Shown piece by piece: positions 1 to 7,173 of a stretch of 39,302 bases of DNA. Position 1 is the first letter of the stretch. Every line of letters begins with the position of its first letter. The notes below the pieces were generated by a model. The model did no database searches, had not been told where the DNA came from, and saw only the letters and a program-made list of their open reading frames with translations. The translations under genes were made by a program, and so were the position numbers. The stretch spans positions 1 through 39,302 of the forward strand of contig USEY01000029.1 of assembly GCA_900553815.1 (NCBI GenBank). The letters run 5' to 3'. The stretch comes from an uncultured Bacteroides sp. GTDB taxonomy: Bacteria; Bacteroidota; Bacteroidia; Bacteroidales; Bacteroidaceae.

Positions 1-4
1 TAAC

Positions 5-48
5 GGTTTCATACGCTGAAACTAATGGTTTCATGCCTTGAAACTAAT
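5..48. repeat. Two tandem 22-base units, each an inverted repeat
   Basis: Two adjacent 22-base units (5-26 and 27-48) differ only in the middle. Each contains GTTTCA and its complement TGAAAC around a 5-base spacer, so each can fold into a small hairpin. A partial third copy (CTGAAACC) follows at 49-56. The unit lies upstream of the cbiK-like promoter. It could be a protein-binding array or part of a repeat that extends left of the window. Confidence 0.7.
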
Positions 49-110
49 CTGAAACCAGACTCTTTCGTGTAAGAACCGTGCCGGGTTTGCTATATTTCGT
101 TCTTCCGTAG

Positions 111-140
111 TTTGTCTACTCTGCCTTTTTTGTACATTTG
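111..140 (+). promoter_or_regulatory. Bacteroidales-type promoter of the cbiK-like gene
   Basis: A TTTG box at 111-114 and TACATTTG at 133-140 match the -33/-7 pattern of the Bacteroidales primary sigma factor. The spacer of 18 is slightly short. Transcription would start near 146, giving a leader of about 75 bases. Confidence 0.55.
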
Positions 141-221
141 CCGGCGATTCATCATTGGTTTGCAAGAGCAAAAATCAGTGATTGTATAGAGTAAGAACTG
201 GTAATTAAAATCTTTCCTGTT

Positions 222-1166
222 ATGAAAAGACTATTTTTATTAATGCTTGTTGTCGGTTGGGCTATTTTCAGTTATGCACATGGTGACAACAACTACGAGA
301 ACAGAAACATGCTGTCGGGCCTGAAGGCGGGCGACAAGGCTGCCATTCTGATGGTACATTTTGGCACTACTCACGACGATACTCGCCAGCTCACCATTGA
401 GGCCTTGAACCAGAAGGTCAGGGAGTTGTATCCGCAGCTGGAGATACGCGAGGCATATACATCGCGCATTATCATCCGAATACTGACGAACCGGGGAGTC
501 AAGAAGGATACTCCGCTGGATGCTTTGCTCAGGTTGCGCGGTGAGGGATATACGCACGTGCTTATACAGAGCAGCAATATCATAGATGGTGTGGAAATGG
601 AATCCTTGCGCAGGGACGTAGAATCAGTGGCGGGCTTTTTCAAAGAGGTGCGGGTTGGTACTCCGCTGCTTTATTCTGTGGATGATGCGCAGCAGGTGAC
701 AGAGATATTGGGCAACTACCTGATGAAGCCTGAAAACAAGGCTGACAAACGACACCACTTCATATTGGTGGGGCATGGTACCTATACGCCTGATACGTCC
801 ATTTATAGCCAGCTGGACTACATGTTTCGTGCAGCCGGAAAGGCTAACATACATGTGAGCACCATAGAAGGCTATCCTACTTTCGATACTACTGTTGCTG
901 AGCTGAAGGCAGCCAAGGCCAAACGCGTAACCTTGTTCCCCTTTATGTTTGTGGCAGGTGACCATGCCAAGAATGACATCGCGGGAGAGTGGAAGGAAAA
1001 GTTGGAAGCGGCAGGTTTCCAGGTGGATGTCTTGCTGGAAGGCTTGGGACAGATTCCTGAGATTCAGGATATTTTTGTAGAGCATCTACATTTCAGCATA
1101 GAGCATCGCGCCATAGGTATTATGGAGAAAAAAGCTGCATACGCGGCCGGTAAAGAGAAAAACTGA
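222..1166 (+). CDS. Exported CbiK-type tetrapyrrole chelatase (sirohydrochlorin cobaltochelatase family)
   Basis: This 314-residue protein belongs to the anaerobic cobaltochelatase family CbiK, which inserts Co2+ into sirohydrochlorin. The expected metal and tetrapyrrole-site residues are visible: H185 in VGHGT, E216 in EGYPT and H248 in GDHAKND, with spacing like that of characterised CbiK enzymes. Residues 1-19 form a signal peptide (KR, hydrophobic core, SYA cleavage site) with no lipobox cysteine, so the protein should be periplasmic. Cytoplasmic CbiK has no signal. Exported homologues are known, such as the periplasmic CbiK of Desulfovibrio and the haem-binding lipoprotein IhtB of Porphyromonas gingivalis, so haem or metal handling is as plausible as B12 synthesis. 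No other cob/cbi genes adjoin it, and a terminator follows directly. Family call is firm; substrate is inferred. Confidence 0.9.
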   Translation: MKRLFLLMLVVGWAIFSYAHGDNNYENRNMLSGLKAGDKAAILMVHFGTTHDDTRQLTIEALNQKVRELYPQLEIREAYTSRIIIRILTNRGVKKDTPLDALLRLRGEGYTHVLIQSSNIIDGVEMESLRRDVESVAGFFKEVRVGTPLLYSVDDAQQVTEILGNYLMKPENKADKRHHFILVGHGTYTPDTSIYSQLDYMFRAAGKANIHVSTIEGYPTFDTTVAELKAAKAKRVTLFPFMFVAGDHAKNDIAGEWKEKLEAAGFQVDVLLEGLGQIPEIQDIFVEHLHFSIEHRAIGIMEKKAAYAAGKEKN

Positions 1167-1194
1167 GGCTGAGGTAGAAGCGATATGTTATATG

Positions 1195-1226
1195 CGGTTG
1201 TCACAGCGATGTGGCAACCGTTTTTT
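1195..1226 (+). terminator. Rho-independent terminator after the cbiK-like gene
   Basis: The stem CGGTTG-T-CACA pairs with TGTG-G-CAACCG around a GCGA loop and is followed by six T residues at 1221-1226. It lies 28 bases after the stop codon. Confidence 0.85.
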
Positions 1227-1273
1227 GTATATATGGAGTTTGGAGTACAAGAGATAAAGGGGCGTTTGCAATG

Positions 1274-2143
1274 TTAGGGTAAGGTGAGTTCCTGAAGCTC
1301 TTCCAGTGTACCGTTGAATACATCCAGGTCTACCTCTTCTTCGATGCCTGGCACAGTGCCTACATCGGTGTGTTGCCAGAAGTGCCACTTGCCCTGGTAG
1401 CGCACGGAGTCTACATAATAGTGGGCTATCCAGTAGGGGTAGGTGTTGAAGATGGAGTCGTTCAGGTAGCGCATCTTGAATTTGTAGGAGGTGTAGAGGA
1501 TGGGCTTCACACCATAGTGGGCTTCTACCTGGTTGAGCCAGGTCAGTACACCTTTTTTCAGTTCGGCTTCATCCTTCTTGCCAGTAGTCTCTACATCGAG
1601 TACGGGGGGCAGGTCGCCAGTGGTCAGCGGTACGGTGCGAATGAAGAAGTCGGCTTGCTTACGCGCATCGGTTTGAGGGAGGAAATAGTGGTAGGCTCCT
1701 CTTATGAAACCATGCTCGCGTGCCTTTTCAAAGTTGTCGAGGAATGTGTCGTCGCCGTGGTCGCCTCCTTCGGTGGCTTTGATAAAGATGAAGTGGAGCG
1801 GGAAACGCAGGTCGGCACTGTGTGTCAGCTTTTCCCAGTCAATATTACCCTGATAATGTGAAATGTCTATGCCATGTATGTCATAGTTGCAAGGCATGCA
1901 CACGCCATATCCTTTCATGCCGTAGCAGGGCTTCCAACGGTAGGAATAGGGTCTGATGAAGAACCAATAGAAACCGGCAAAGAATACGAGGACAATGCAC
2001 ACGGCCAATGTATTGCGCACCCATAAGGGCATGACGTGTGAAGTGGGCTTGGTATTTTTCTTTCCACGCTGTCTGGCAGCAGACGGGCGTTTGCGTGTAG
2101 TAGTATTCTTGCCTCGAACAGTTTCTTTTGTCTTTACAGGCAT
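1274..2143 (-). CDS. Membrane-anchored GH25 lysozyme (N-acetylmuramidase)
   Basis: This 289-residue protein has a basic N-terminus, one transmembrane segment at about 42-64 and a GH25 domain from about 89 to 285. GH25 enzymes hydrolyse the beta-1,4 bond between N-acetylmuramic acid and N-acetylglucosamine in peptidoglycan. The family's acidic residues can be placed: D93 in GIDISHYQ, and D183 and E185 in LDVE; FIKATEG and GAYHYF are also typical. The single uncleaved anchor suggests a periplasmic domain tethered to the inner membrane, acting in wall remodelling and not in secretion as a toxin. It lies downstream of the phosphofructokinase gene on the same strand, but a strong terminator separates them. 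I saw no good promoter in the short gap, so its expression signal is unresolved. Confidence 0.9.
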   Translation of the reverse strand: MPVKTKETVRGKNTTTRKRPSAARQRGKKNTKPTSHVMPLWVRNTLAVCIVLVFFAGFYWFFIRPYSYRWKPCYGMKGYGVCMPCNYDIHGIDISHYQGNIDWEKLTHSADLRFPLHFIFIKATEGGDHGDDTFLDNFEKAREHGFIRGAYHYFLPQTDARKQADFFIRTVPLTTGDLPPVLDVETTGKKDEAELKKGVLTWLNQVEAHYGVKPILYTSYKFKMRYLNDSIFNTYPYWIAHYYVDSVRYQGKWHFWQHTDVGTVPGIEEEVDLDVFNGTLEELQELTLP

Positions 2144-2198
2144 AGCAGCAATAGTTTAGAACCGGAGGCTGAAGTGTCAGTAAATCCGGCAGTTGGTA

Positions 2199-2240
2199 GA
2201 AAAAAGACAAGCTAACAAGGTGTTGCCTTGCTAACTTGTC
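2199..2240 (-). terminator. Strong terminator of the phosphofructokinase gene
   Basis: Reading the minus strand, a 15-base stem (2226-2240 paired with 2206-2220, one mismatch or wobble) closes a 5-base loop and runs into a T-tract (A residues at 2199-2205 on the plus strand). Confidence 0.9.
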
Positions 2241-2293
2241 TTCAGTATTATGATTGACTATGATTGAGAGTCAGGCAATAGCATGGTGCTGTA

Positions 2294-3940
2294 TTATTTG
2301 CCTTGCTCAAGTTGCAGAGTCTTGGTCGGCTGGTCGCAAACTTCAGAAGGACCGAAGTACTGGATAGGACCTGGATATACATAGTCGGTTTCCATAGCCC
2401 AACGCTCGCGCTGAGCAGCAAATGTCTTGAAGGGAGCACCGTCCAGTTTAACCAGAGCCTTCTGGATTACCGGCTTCATTTCGCCGTGGCGACGTTCCAT
2501 GTTCATCATCATGGTGATGGGCACACCACCTGCAATCCATTCGTCTGCAGGAGCAGTTGTGTTGCGTACAGAAGACATGTAACCGGTCTTGCCTTCGCCA
2601 ATCAGGGCGGCAGCTGTATAACCGAGTGAGTAGCAGTAGTCTGCATCGAAGTTAGAAGGAGCAGCGCAGCGGCCTTCATATCCGAAGAAGTGGTGCTGAG
2701 CAGCAAACTTGCCTACATACTTGCCTTCCTCTTTCCAGGCAGCCAGCTTGGTAGCAACCATTTCAGAGAGCAGCTTCTCAGTCTCAATCAGAGATACCTG
2801 TACGTTTCCGTGCGGGTCACGGTCCAGTGTCAGCTGACGGGCAACACCTTCGGGCAGGCTGGCGTATACGGCAGAGTTGGCCGGAGACAGCTTGCTGATG
2901 ATATAGTCGCGTTGGTGAGACTTCTTGATGTGAGAGAACTCTTCAGCATTGGTAGCCAGGAAGTCATTCAGCTCAGCAATCAGACGCTTCATGGCAGGGA
3001 TGAACTCAATCAGACCTTCGGGGATAAGTACAGTACCGAAGTTGTTGCCTTGAGCGGCACGGTCGGCAACTACCTGAGCGATGTAAGTAACGATATCGTC
3101 GAGTGACATATCCTTAGTTTCTACTTCCTCAGAGATGATGCAGACGTTGGGTTGTACCTGCAGAGCGCACTCCAGTGCAATGTGAGAAGCAGAACGGCCC
3201 ATCAGTTTGATGAAGTGCCAGTATTTGCGGGCAGAGTTACAGTCGCGTTGGATATTGCCGATAACTTCAGAGTAAGTCTTGCAGGCAGTATCGAAACCGA
3301 AGCTGGTCTCAATCATTTCGTTCTTCAAGTCACCGTCGATAGTCTTGGGGCAACCGATAACCCGTACGCCATAGTTCTTGGCAGCATAGTATTCAGCCAG
3401 TACGCAGGCATTGGTGTTAGAGTCGTCACCACCGATGATAACCAGTGCTTTGATGCCCAGCTCCTTCAGGATTTCATAACCTTTCTCAAACTGGTCTTCT
3501 TTCTCCAGCTTAGTACGGCCTGAACCAATGATATCGAAACCACCGGTATTGCGGTATTCGTCGATGATATCAGCAGTCAGTTCCATATAGTTGTGGTCAA
3601 CCAAGCCACCGGGGCCCAGGATGAAACCATAGAGTTTGTTGGCAGGATTCAGTTTCTTGATACCGTCGAACAAGCCAGAGATGACATTGTGTCCGCCGGG
3701 AGCCTGACCGCCCGAAAGGATTACGCCTACGTTCATGGCGGGGAAAGTAACAGCCTCGTCAGAAGTTTCAAACTTGATGAGCGGCATGCCATACGTGTTG
3801 GGGAACAGTTTCTGGATAGCCTCCTGGTAGGCAACCGACTGGGTAGCTTCACCGGCCACAGCTTTTACATGTCCTTTCAAAGCTTTAGGCAACTTGGGCT
3901 GATAGGCAGCCCTTGCAATTTGCAATGCACTTTTTGTCAT
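2294..3940 (-). CDS. pfp: Diphosphate-fructose-6-phosphate 1-phosphotransferase (PPi-PFK)
   Basis: This cytoplasmic enzyme phosphorylates fructose 6-phosphate reversibly using pyrophosphate, in glycolysis and gluconeogenesis. The protein is 548 residues from ATG 3940, the usual length for the long-type Bacteroidales enzyme. An in-frame upstream start at 4156 would add 72 residues that look like translated leader, so I reject it. Diagnostic motifs are GGQAPGGHN (78-85), GGDDS (170-174) and PKTIDGD (198-204). The aspartate in GGDDS, where ATP-dependent enzymes have glycine, and the lysine in PKTIDGD mark the PPi-dependent form. It is transcribed alone, divergent from the DUF3667 pair, and ends at a strong terminator. 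Confidence 0.97.
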   Translation of the reverse strand: MTKSALQIARAAYQPKLPKALKGHVKAVAGEATQSVAYQEAIQKLFPNTYGMPLIKFETSDEAVTFPAMNVGVILSGGQAPGGHNVISGLFDGIKKLNPANKLYGFILGPGGLVDHNYMELTADIIDEYRNTGGFDIIGSGRTKLEKEDQFEKGYEILKELGIKALVIIGGDDSNTNACVLAEYYAAKNYGVRVIGCPKTIDGDLKNEMIETSFGFDTACKTYSEVIGNIQRDCNSARKYWHFIKLMGRSASHIALECALQVQPNVCIISEEVETKDMSLDDIVTYIAQVVADRAAQGNNFGTVLIPEGLIEFIPAMKRLIAELNDFLATNAEEFSHIKKSHQRDYIISKLSPANSAVYASLPEGVARQLTLDRDPHGNVQVSLIETEKLLSEMVATKLAAWKEEGKYVGKFAAQHHFFGYEGRCAAPSNFDADYCYSLGYTAAALIGEGKTGYMSSVRNTTAPADEWIAGGVPITMMMNMERRHGEMKPVIQKALVKLDGAPFKTFAAQRERWAMETDYVYPGPIQYFGPSEVCDQPTKTLQLEQGK

Positions 3941-4061
3941 AATGTATTTATTGTTTAAAGGTATAAAAACACTCTTTGCTAAAAGCTGTGCAAATTTCGC
4001 TTTTTTCCGGTAGACTACATAACTTTTTATAGTAAAACCTAAGCAACTATCACATTTTTTA

Positions 4062-4069
4062 TATTTTTG
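4062..4069 (+). promoter_or_regulatory. Possible -7 box for the DUF3667 pair
   Basis: TATTTTTG fits TAnnTTTG and would start a transcript near 4075, about 88 bases before the first DUF3667 gene. I find no convincing -33 TTTG at the right distance. The only candidate for the divergent pfp gene is a degenerate TACCTTTA on the minus strand close to its start. Confidence 0.4.
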
Positions 4070-4162
4070 CCACCGTTTTGCAGCAATAAGGCGGAGGAAA
4101 GGGCTACATGCGCTACTTTTGCTGCTGCAGGCAGGAAATAAACCGAACAACGACAACAGCCT

Positions 4163-5626
4163 ATGCCATCACATTGGAAAGAGCGCTCGCAGCGCGTGCG
4201 CCGCAAGATAGAGCTGATGCGCCTGAAGCGTATCAGGAAGAAAAACACTCCACAATATACCTACTGTAAGAACTGCGGTACACGCCTGGAAGGGATGTAC
4301 TGCTACCGGTGCGGCCAGTACGCCCTGGATACCGAGCAGCCGTTCTGGAAGTATATACGCCAGTACTTTGAGAATGTCTACCAGTTTGATACAAAGATAT
4401 GGCGCACCCTTTGGTACATGTTCAGCCGCCCCGGCTTTCTGACGGCAGAGTTCAATGCGGGAAAGATTAACTCATACGTACACCCGTTCAGGCTGTATAT
4501 GTGTATTTCCGTGGTGTTCTTTGCGGTATTCTTCATGCTGGCGGGGGAGAGAGTGAGCGATCTGGAGGTCATGAACGACGGGCTGCTCAGGAGGAGCATC
4601 GTGGAGCAGCTGAAGGATAGACCTGCTTCCGCATATACTGACAGTGCTGTTCCTGAATCTACTGATAACTCTTCATCCGAAGGTCTTGATGGTCCAGTTT
4701 CCGCGGATGCTGATAACCCTGCTCTCGCAGATACCACCATATACCTTTACCAGGCACCCATGCTGGTCAAGACGCTGGCCATGCGCTTCGGTGTGGAGAA
4801 TGCAGACAGCCTGGTACGCTACCAACTGGTGGATAATCCCTACGGACTGGCACGCACCACACTCCCCCGGCTGCTGGTGGACTCCTGCTTCATGCAGACC
4901 GAACTGGCCGCTCAGGACTGGGACTACATACGGCAAGTAAGGGCACTCAAGGCACCGAACATAGAAAACTGGATAGACGGGGTAGACTACGGCCCCGATA
5001 ATGTGGCTGCCATACGGGCCTTCCACATCGACAGCCTGCACCTGCGCACCGCTGCCGGAGAAGACAGCCTGGCCCTGCGCCCCCAAGCTGTGTATATATG
5101 GACCGACCGACAGAACACCGAGGTGGATGCCCTGCAACGCCAACAGTTCAGCAACAGCATCATGGGTAACCTGTCCAAGTGGACTCCCTTCTACATGATG
5201 TTCCTGCTCCCCCTCTTCGCCTTCCTGCTGAAGCTGTTCTACCGCCGCCAGCACATACCCTACATGTGGCACTTCGTACACGCCATACACATCAACACCG
5301 TCTTCCTCATACTGCTGAGCATACCGCTGATACCCATCTTCGCCTACGGCATAGACGACATGCTGGCTGCCTCGCAGACCCTGTCCAAGGCTCAGCAAAA
5401 CCTGCTGACCACCACCTACATAGGCTTCCCCATCGTGATGTTCCTATACCTGCTGGTATCCTTCCGGGTAGTTTACCGTCAGGGGTGGGTGAAGACCGCG
5501 GTGAAGTCGATACTGTTCTACGCTATCTTCACCTTCCTGGCGCTGGCCATTGCCGCCGCACTGCTGCTATGGCTGTTGGCTGCGGAGGCAGGCATGATGG
5601 ACGGAAACATTGATTACAGCATATAA
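4163..5626 (+). CDS. DUF3667 zinc-ribbon membrane protein, first paralogue
   Basis: The function is unknown. This 487-residue protein starts with a very basic segment, then a four-cysteine zinc ribbon (C35, C38, C47, C50; CKNC and CYRC). A conserved block follows with [10 protein letters not shown] and [19 protein letters not shown], which leads into the first membrane helix at about 112-128. A long soluble region follows, including a low-complexity Ser/Asp/Ala linker at about 150-185 that its neighbour lacks. Three or four more membrane helices lie between about 340 and 480, starting at [23 protein letters not shown]. The membrane topology and N-terminal ribbon match DUF3667. The second copy starts 22 bases downstream, so the two are probably co-transcribed and may act as a heteromer; that is inference. 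Confidence 0.85.
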   Translation: MPSHWKERSQRVRRKIELMRLKRIRKKNTPQYTYCKNCGTRLEGMYCYRCGQYALDTEQPFWKYIRQYFENVYQFDTKIWRTLWYMFSRPGFLTAEFNAGKINSYVHPFRLYMCISVVFFAVFFMLAGERVSDLEVMNDGLLRRSIVEQLKDRPASAYTDSAVPESTDNSSSEGLDGPVSADADNPALADTTIYLYQAPMLVKTLAMRFGVENADSLVRYQLVDNPYGLARTTLPRLLVDSCFMQTELAAQDWDYIRQVRALKAPNIENWIDGVDYGPDNVAAIRAFHIDSLHLRTAAGEDSLALRPQAVYIWTDRQNTEVDALQRQQFSNSIMGNLSKWTPFYMMFLLPLFAFLLKLFYRRQHIPYMWHFVHAIHINTVFLILLSIPLIPIFAYGIDDMLAASQTLSKAQQNLLTTTYIGFPIVMFLYLLVSFRVVYRQGWVKTAVKSILFYAIFTFLALAIAAALLLWLLAAEAGMMDGNIDYSI

Positions 5627-5648
5627 GCATACTTAAAGACTACAACTC

Positions 5649-6920
5649 ATGAGATTCTTAGAGATACTACGCCAGCGTCGACGCCGCATACGACGCCACC
5701 TTGAAGCGATACGCCTGAAACGCATCCGCCGACACACCCAACCCGGGTACACCCACTGCATGAACTGCGGAACCCCCTTGAAGGGCATGTACTGCCACCG
5801 CTGCGGACAGTATGCCCTGGACATCTACCAACCCATGTGGAAGTACATCAGACAGTACTTCGAGAACATGTACCAATTCGACGGCAAGATATGGTTGACA
5901 CTGCGCCTGCTATTCACCCGACCGGGCTACCTGACCAATGAGTTCAACGAGGGCAAGATAAACTCCTACGTACACCCCTTCCGCCTGTATATGTGCATCT
6001 CGGTGGTATTCTTTACCCTTTTCTTCATGGGGGCGGAGCGGGAGACCAGCCGTGCACTCCTCGTCCTTGCCGGGGAGCAGATACCCGACAGCATCGTGGA
6101 CACCCTGAAGCAGGCTGACCCGGCTACCTTGCCCGATACCACCGTCTATGCCTACAACACCCAGACCCTGCGCAACACCCTGCTGGCACGCGGGGTGGAG
6201 CAGACCGACAGCCTCCTGCACCTGCGCTACGGTGAGCAGGGCAATGAGCTGAACGAGGTAACCCTGCCCACCGTCCTCTTCCGCGCCTGCATGACCCGTA
6301 CCGCCCTGCACCAGGATGACGAGCAGACGGTAGCCTCCCTCCGTAGGTTAGATAAGACCAGCTACCTGGACGACGACGAGCTCCTATACCTGTCTCTTCC
6401 CACAGATACCACCACCGGTCGCATCACGGCTAATGTCTATGACTGGATGACACGCATAGACCAGGCCGCCACGCTGCACCACCAGGCCACTGCCAGCTTC
6501 GTGCTGGGCCAGCTGTCCAAATGGACACCCTTCTATCTGATGTTCTTGCTACCCTTGCACGCCTTGATATTCAAGCTTTTCTACCACCGCCGCAGGTATA
6601 TGGAGCACTTTGCCCACGCCACCCACCTGGGCTCCTTCCTGCTCATCCTGATAGCGATTCCGGCGGGATTGCTGCTGAAGTACTTAGCGCAGGGCGGGGG
6701 CATGAACATCCTTATCCCTTCTTTCGCGGCTTCCCTGTTCTGGATATGCCCCCTCCTGATACTGCTCTATCAGCTGGTGTCCATGCACACTGTCTACCGG
6801 CAAGGCTGGGGCAAGACCCTCGTGAAGTGGTTGCTCTCTACAGCCCTGTTCAGCCTGATATCCCTGGGTATAGCAGTCGGATTGCTGCTGCAGTTGGTGT
6901 ATTCGGCATTGGGGAAGTAG
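5649..6920 (+). CDS. DUF3667 zinc-ribbon membrane protein, second paralogue
   Basis: The function is unknown. This 423-residue protein is clearly a paralogue of the gene just upstream. It has a basic start, a zinc ribbon with C37, C40, C49 and C52 (CMNC, CHRC), the same [10 protein letters not shown] and [20 protein letters not shown] block, and the same LSKWTPFY motif before the C-terminal membrane helices. The middle soluble region is shorter and poorly conserved between the two. The pattern suggests an old tandem duplication with the soluble domain free to diverge while the ribbon and membrane parts are held. It is followed by a large repeat-derived palindrome between it and the convergent GH13 gene. 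Confidence 0.85.
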   Translation: MRFLEILRQRRRRIRRHLEAIRLKRIRRHTQPGYTHCMNCGTPLKGMYCHRCGQYALDIYQPMWKYIRQYFENMYQFDGKIWLTLRLLFTRPGYLTNEFNEGKINSYVHPFRLYMCISVVFFTLFFMGAERETSRALLVLAGEQIPDSIVDTLKQADPATLPDTTVYAYNTQTLRNTLLARGVEQTDSLLHLRYGEQGNELNEVTLPTVLFRACMTRTALHQDDEQTVASLRRLDKTSYLDDDELLYLSLPTDTTTGRITANVYDWMTRIDQAATLHHQATASFVLGQLSKWTPFYLMFLLPLHALIFKLFYHRRRYMEHFAHATHLGSFLLILIAIPAGLLLKYLAQGGGMNILIPSFAASLFWICPLLILLYQLVSMHTVYRQGWGKTLVKWLLSTALFSLISLGIAVGLLLQLVYSALGK

Positions 6921-6929
6921 TAGTGGGAA

Positions 6930-7173
6930 ATGGTTAATGGTGAATGGTTATTGGTAAATGGTTAATGTTACCTGTCTATCGGTGGTTAGCGGTAAGCATT
7001 GAGACCAGGTAATCAGTCGTGAGCAGTACCTATATAAAGGCGGTGAGCGATAAGTAGTAGCAGGTTAGCATGCTAACCGCTTACCACTTACCGCTCACCG
7101 CTGTTATGAGCCCACCGCTCACCACTGATTAGCAGCCTTCATTCACCACTAACCATTTACCATTCACCATTAC
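6930..7173. repeat. Period-7 repeat tract forming a large inverted repeat between convergent genes
   Basis: From 6930 to 6964 there are five near-identical 7-base units of the type ATGGTTA, ATGGTGA, TTGGTAA. The complementary units (ATTCACC, ACTAACC, ATTTACC) run from 7141 to 7173, ending at the stop codon of the GH13 gene. Between them lie related AGCGGTAAG-type units. The outer arms could pair across about 175 bases. Confidence 0.75.
7041..7100. terminator. Near-perfect 30-base-arm hairpin, probable bidirectional terminator
   Basis: The arms 7041-7070 and 7071-7100 are reverse complements at about 25 of 30 positions, centred on TTAGCATGCTAA. It sits between the convergent DUF3667 and GH13 genes, where a shared terminator would be useful. 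There is no T-run, so termination is inferred from position and structure only. Confidence 0.5.

Noticed and set aside
4673..5398. 241-residue open frame antisense to the first DUF3667 gene
   Set aside because: No homology and biased composition; the plus-strand frame is clearly the real gene.
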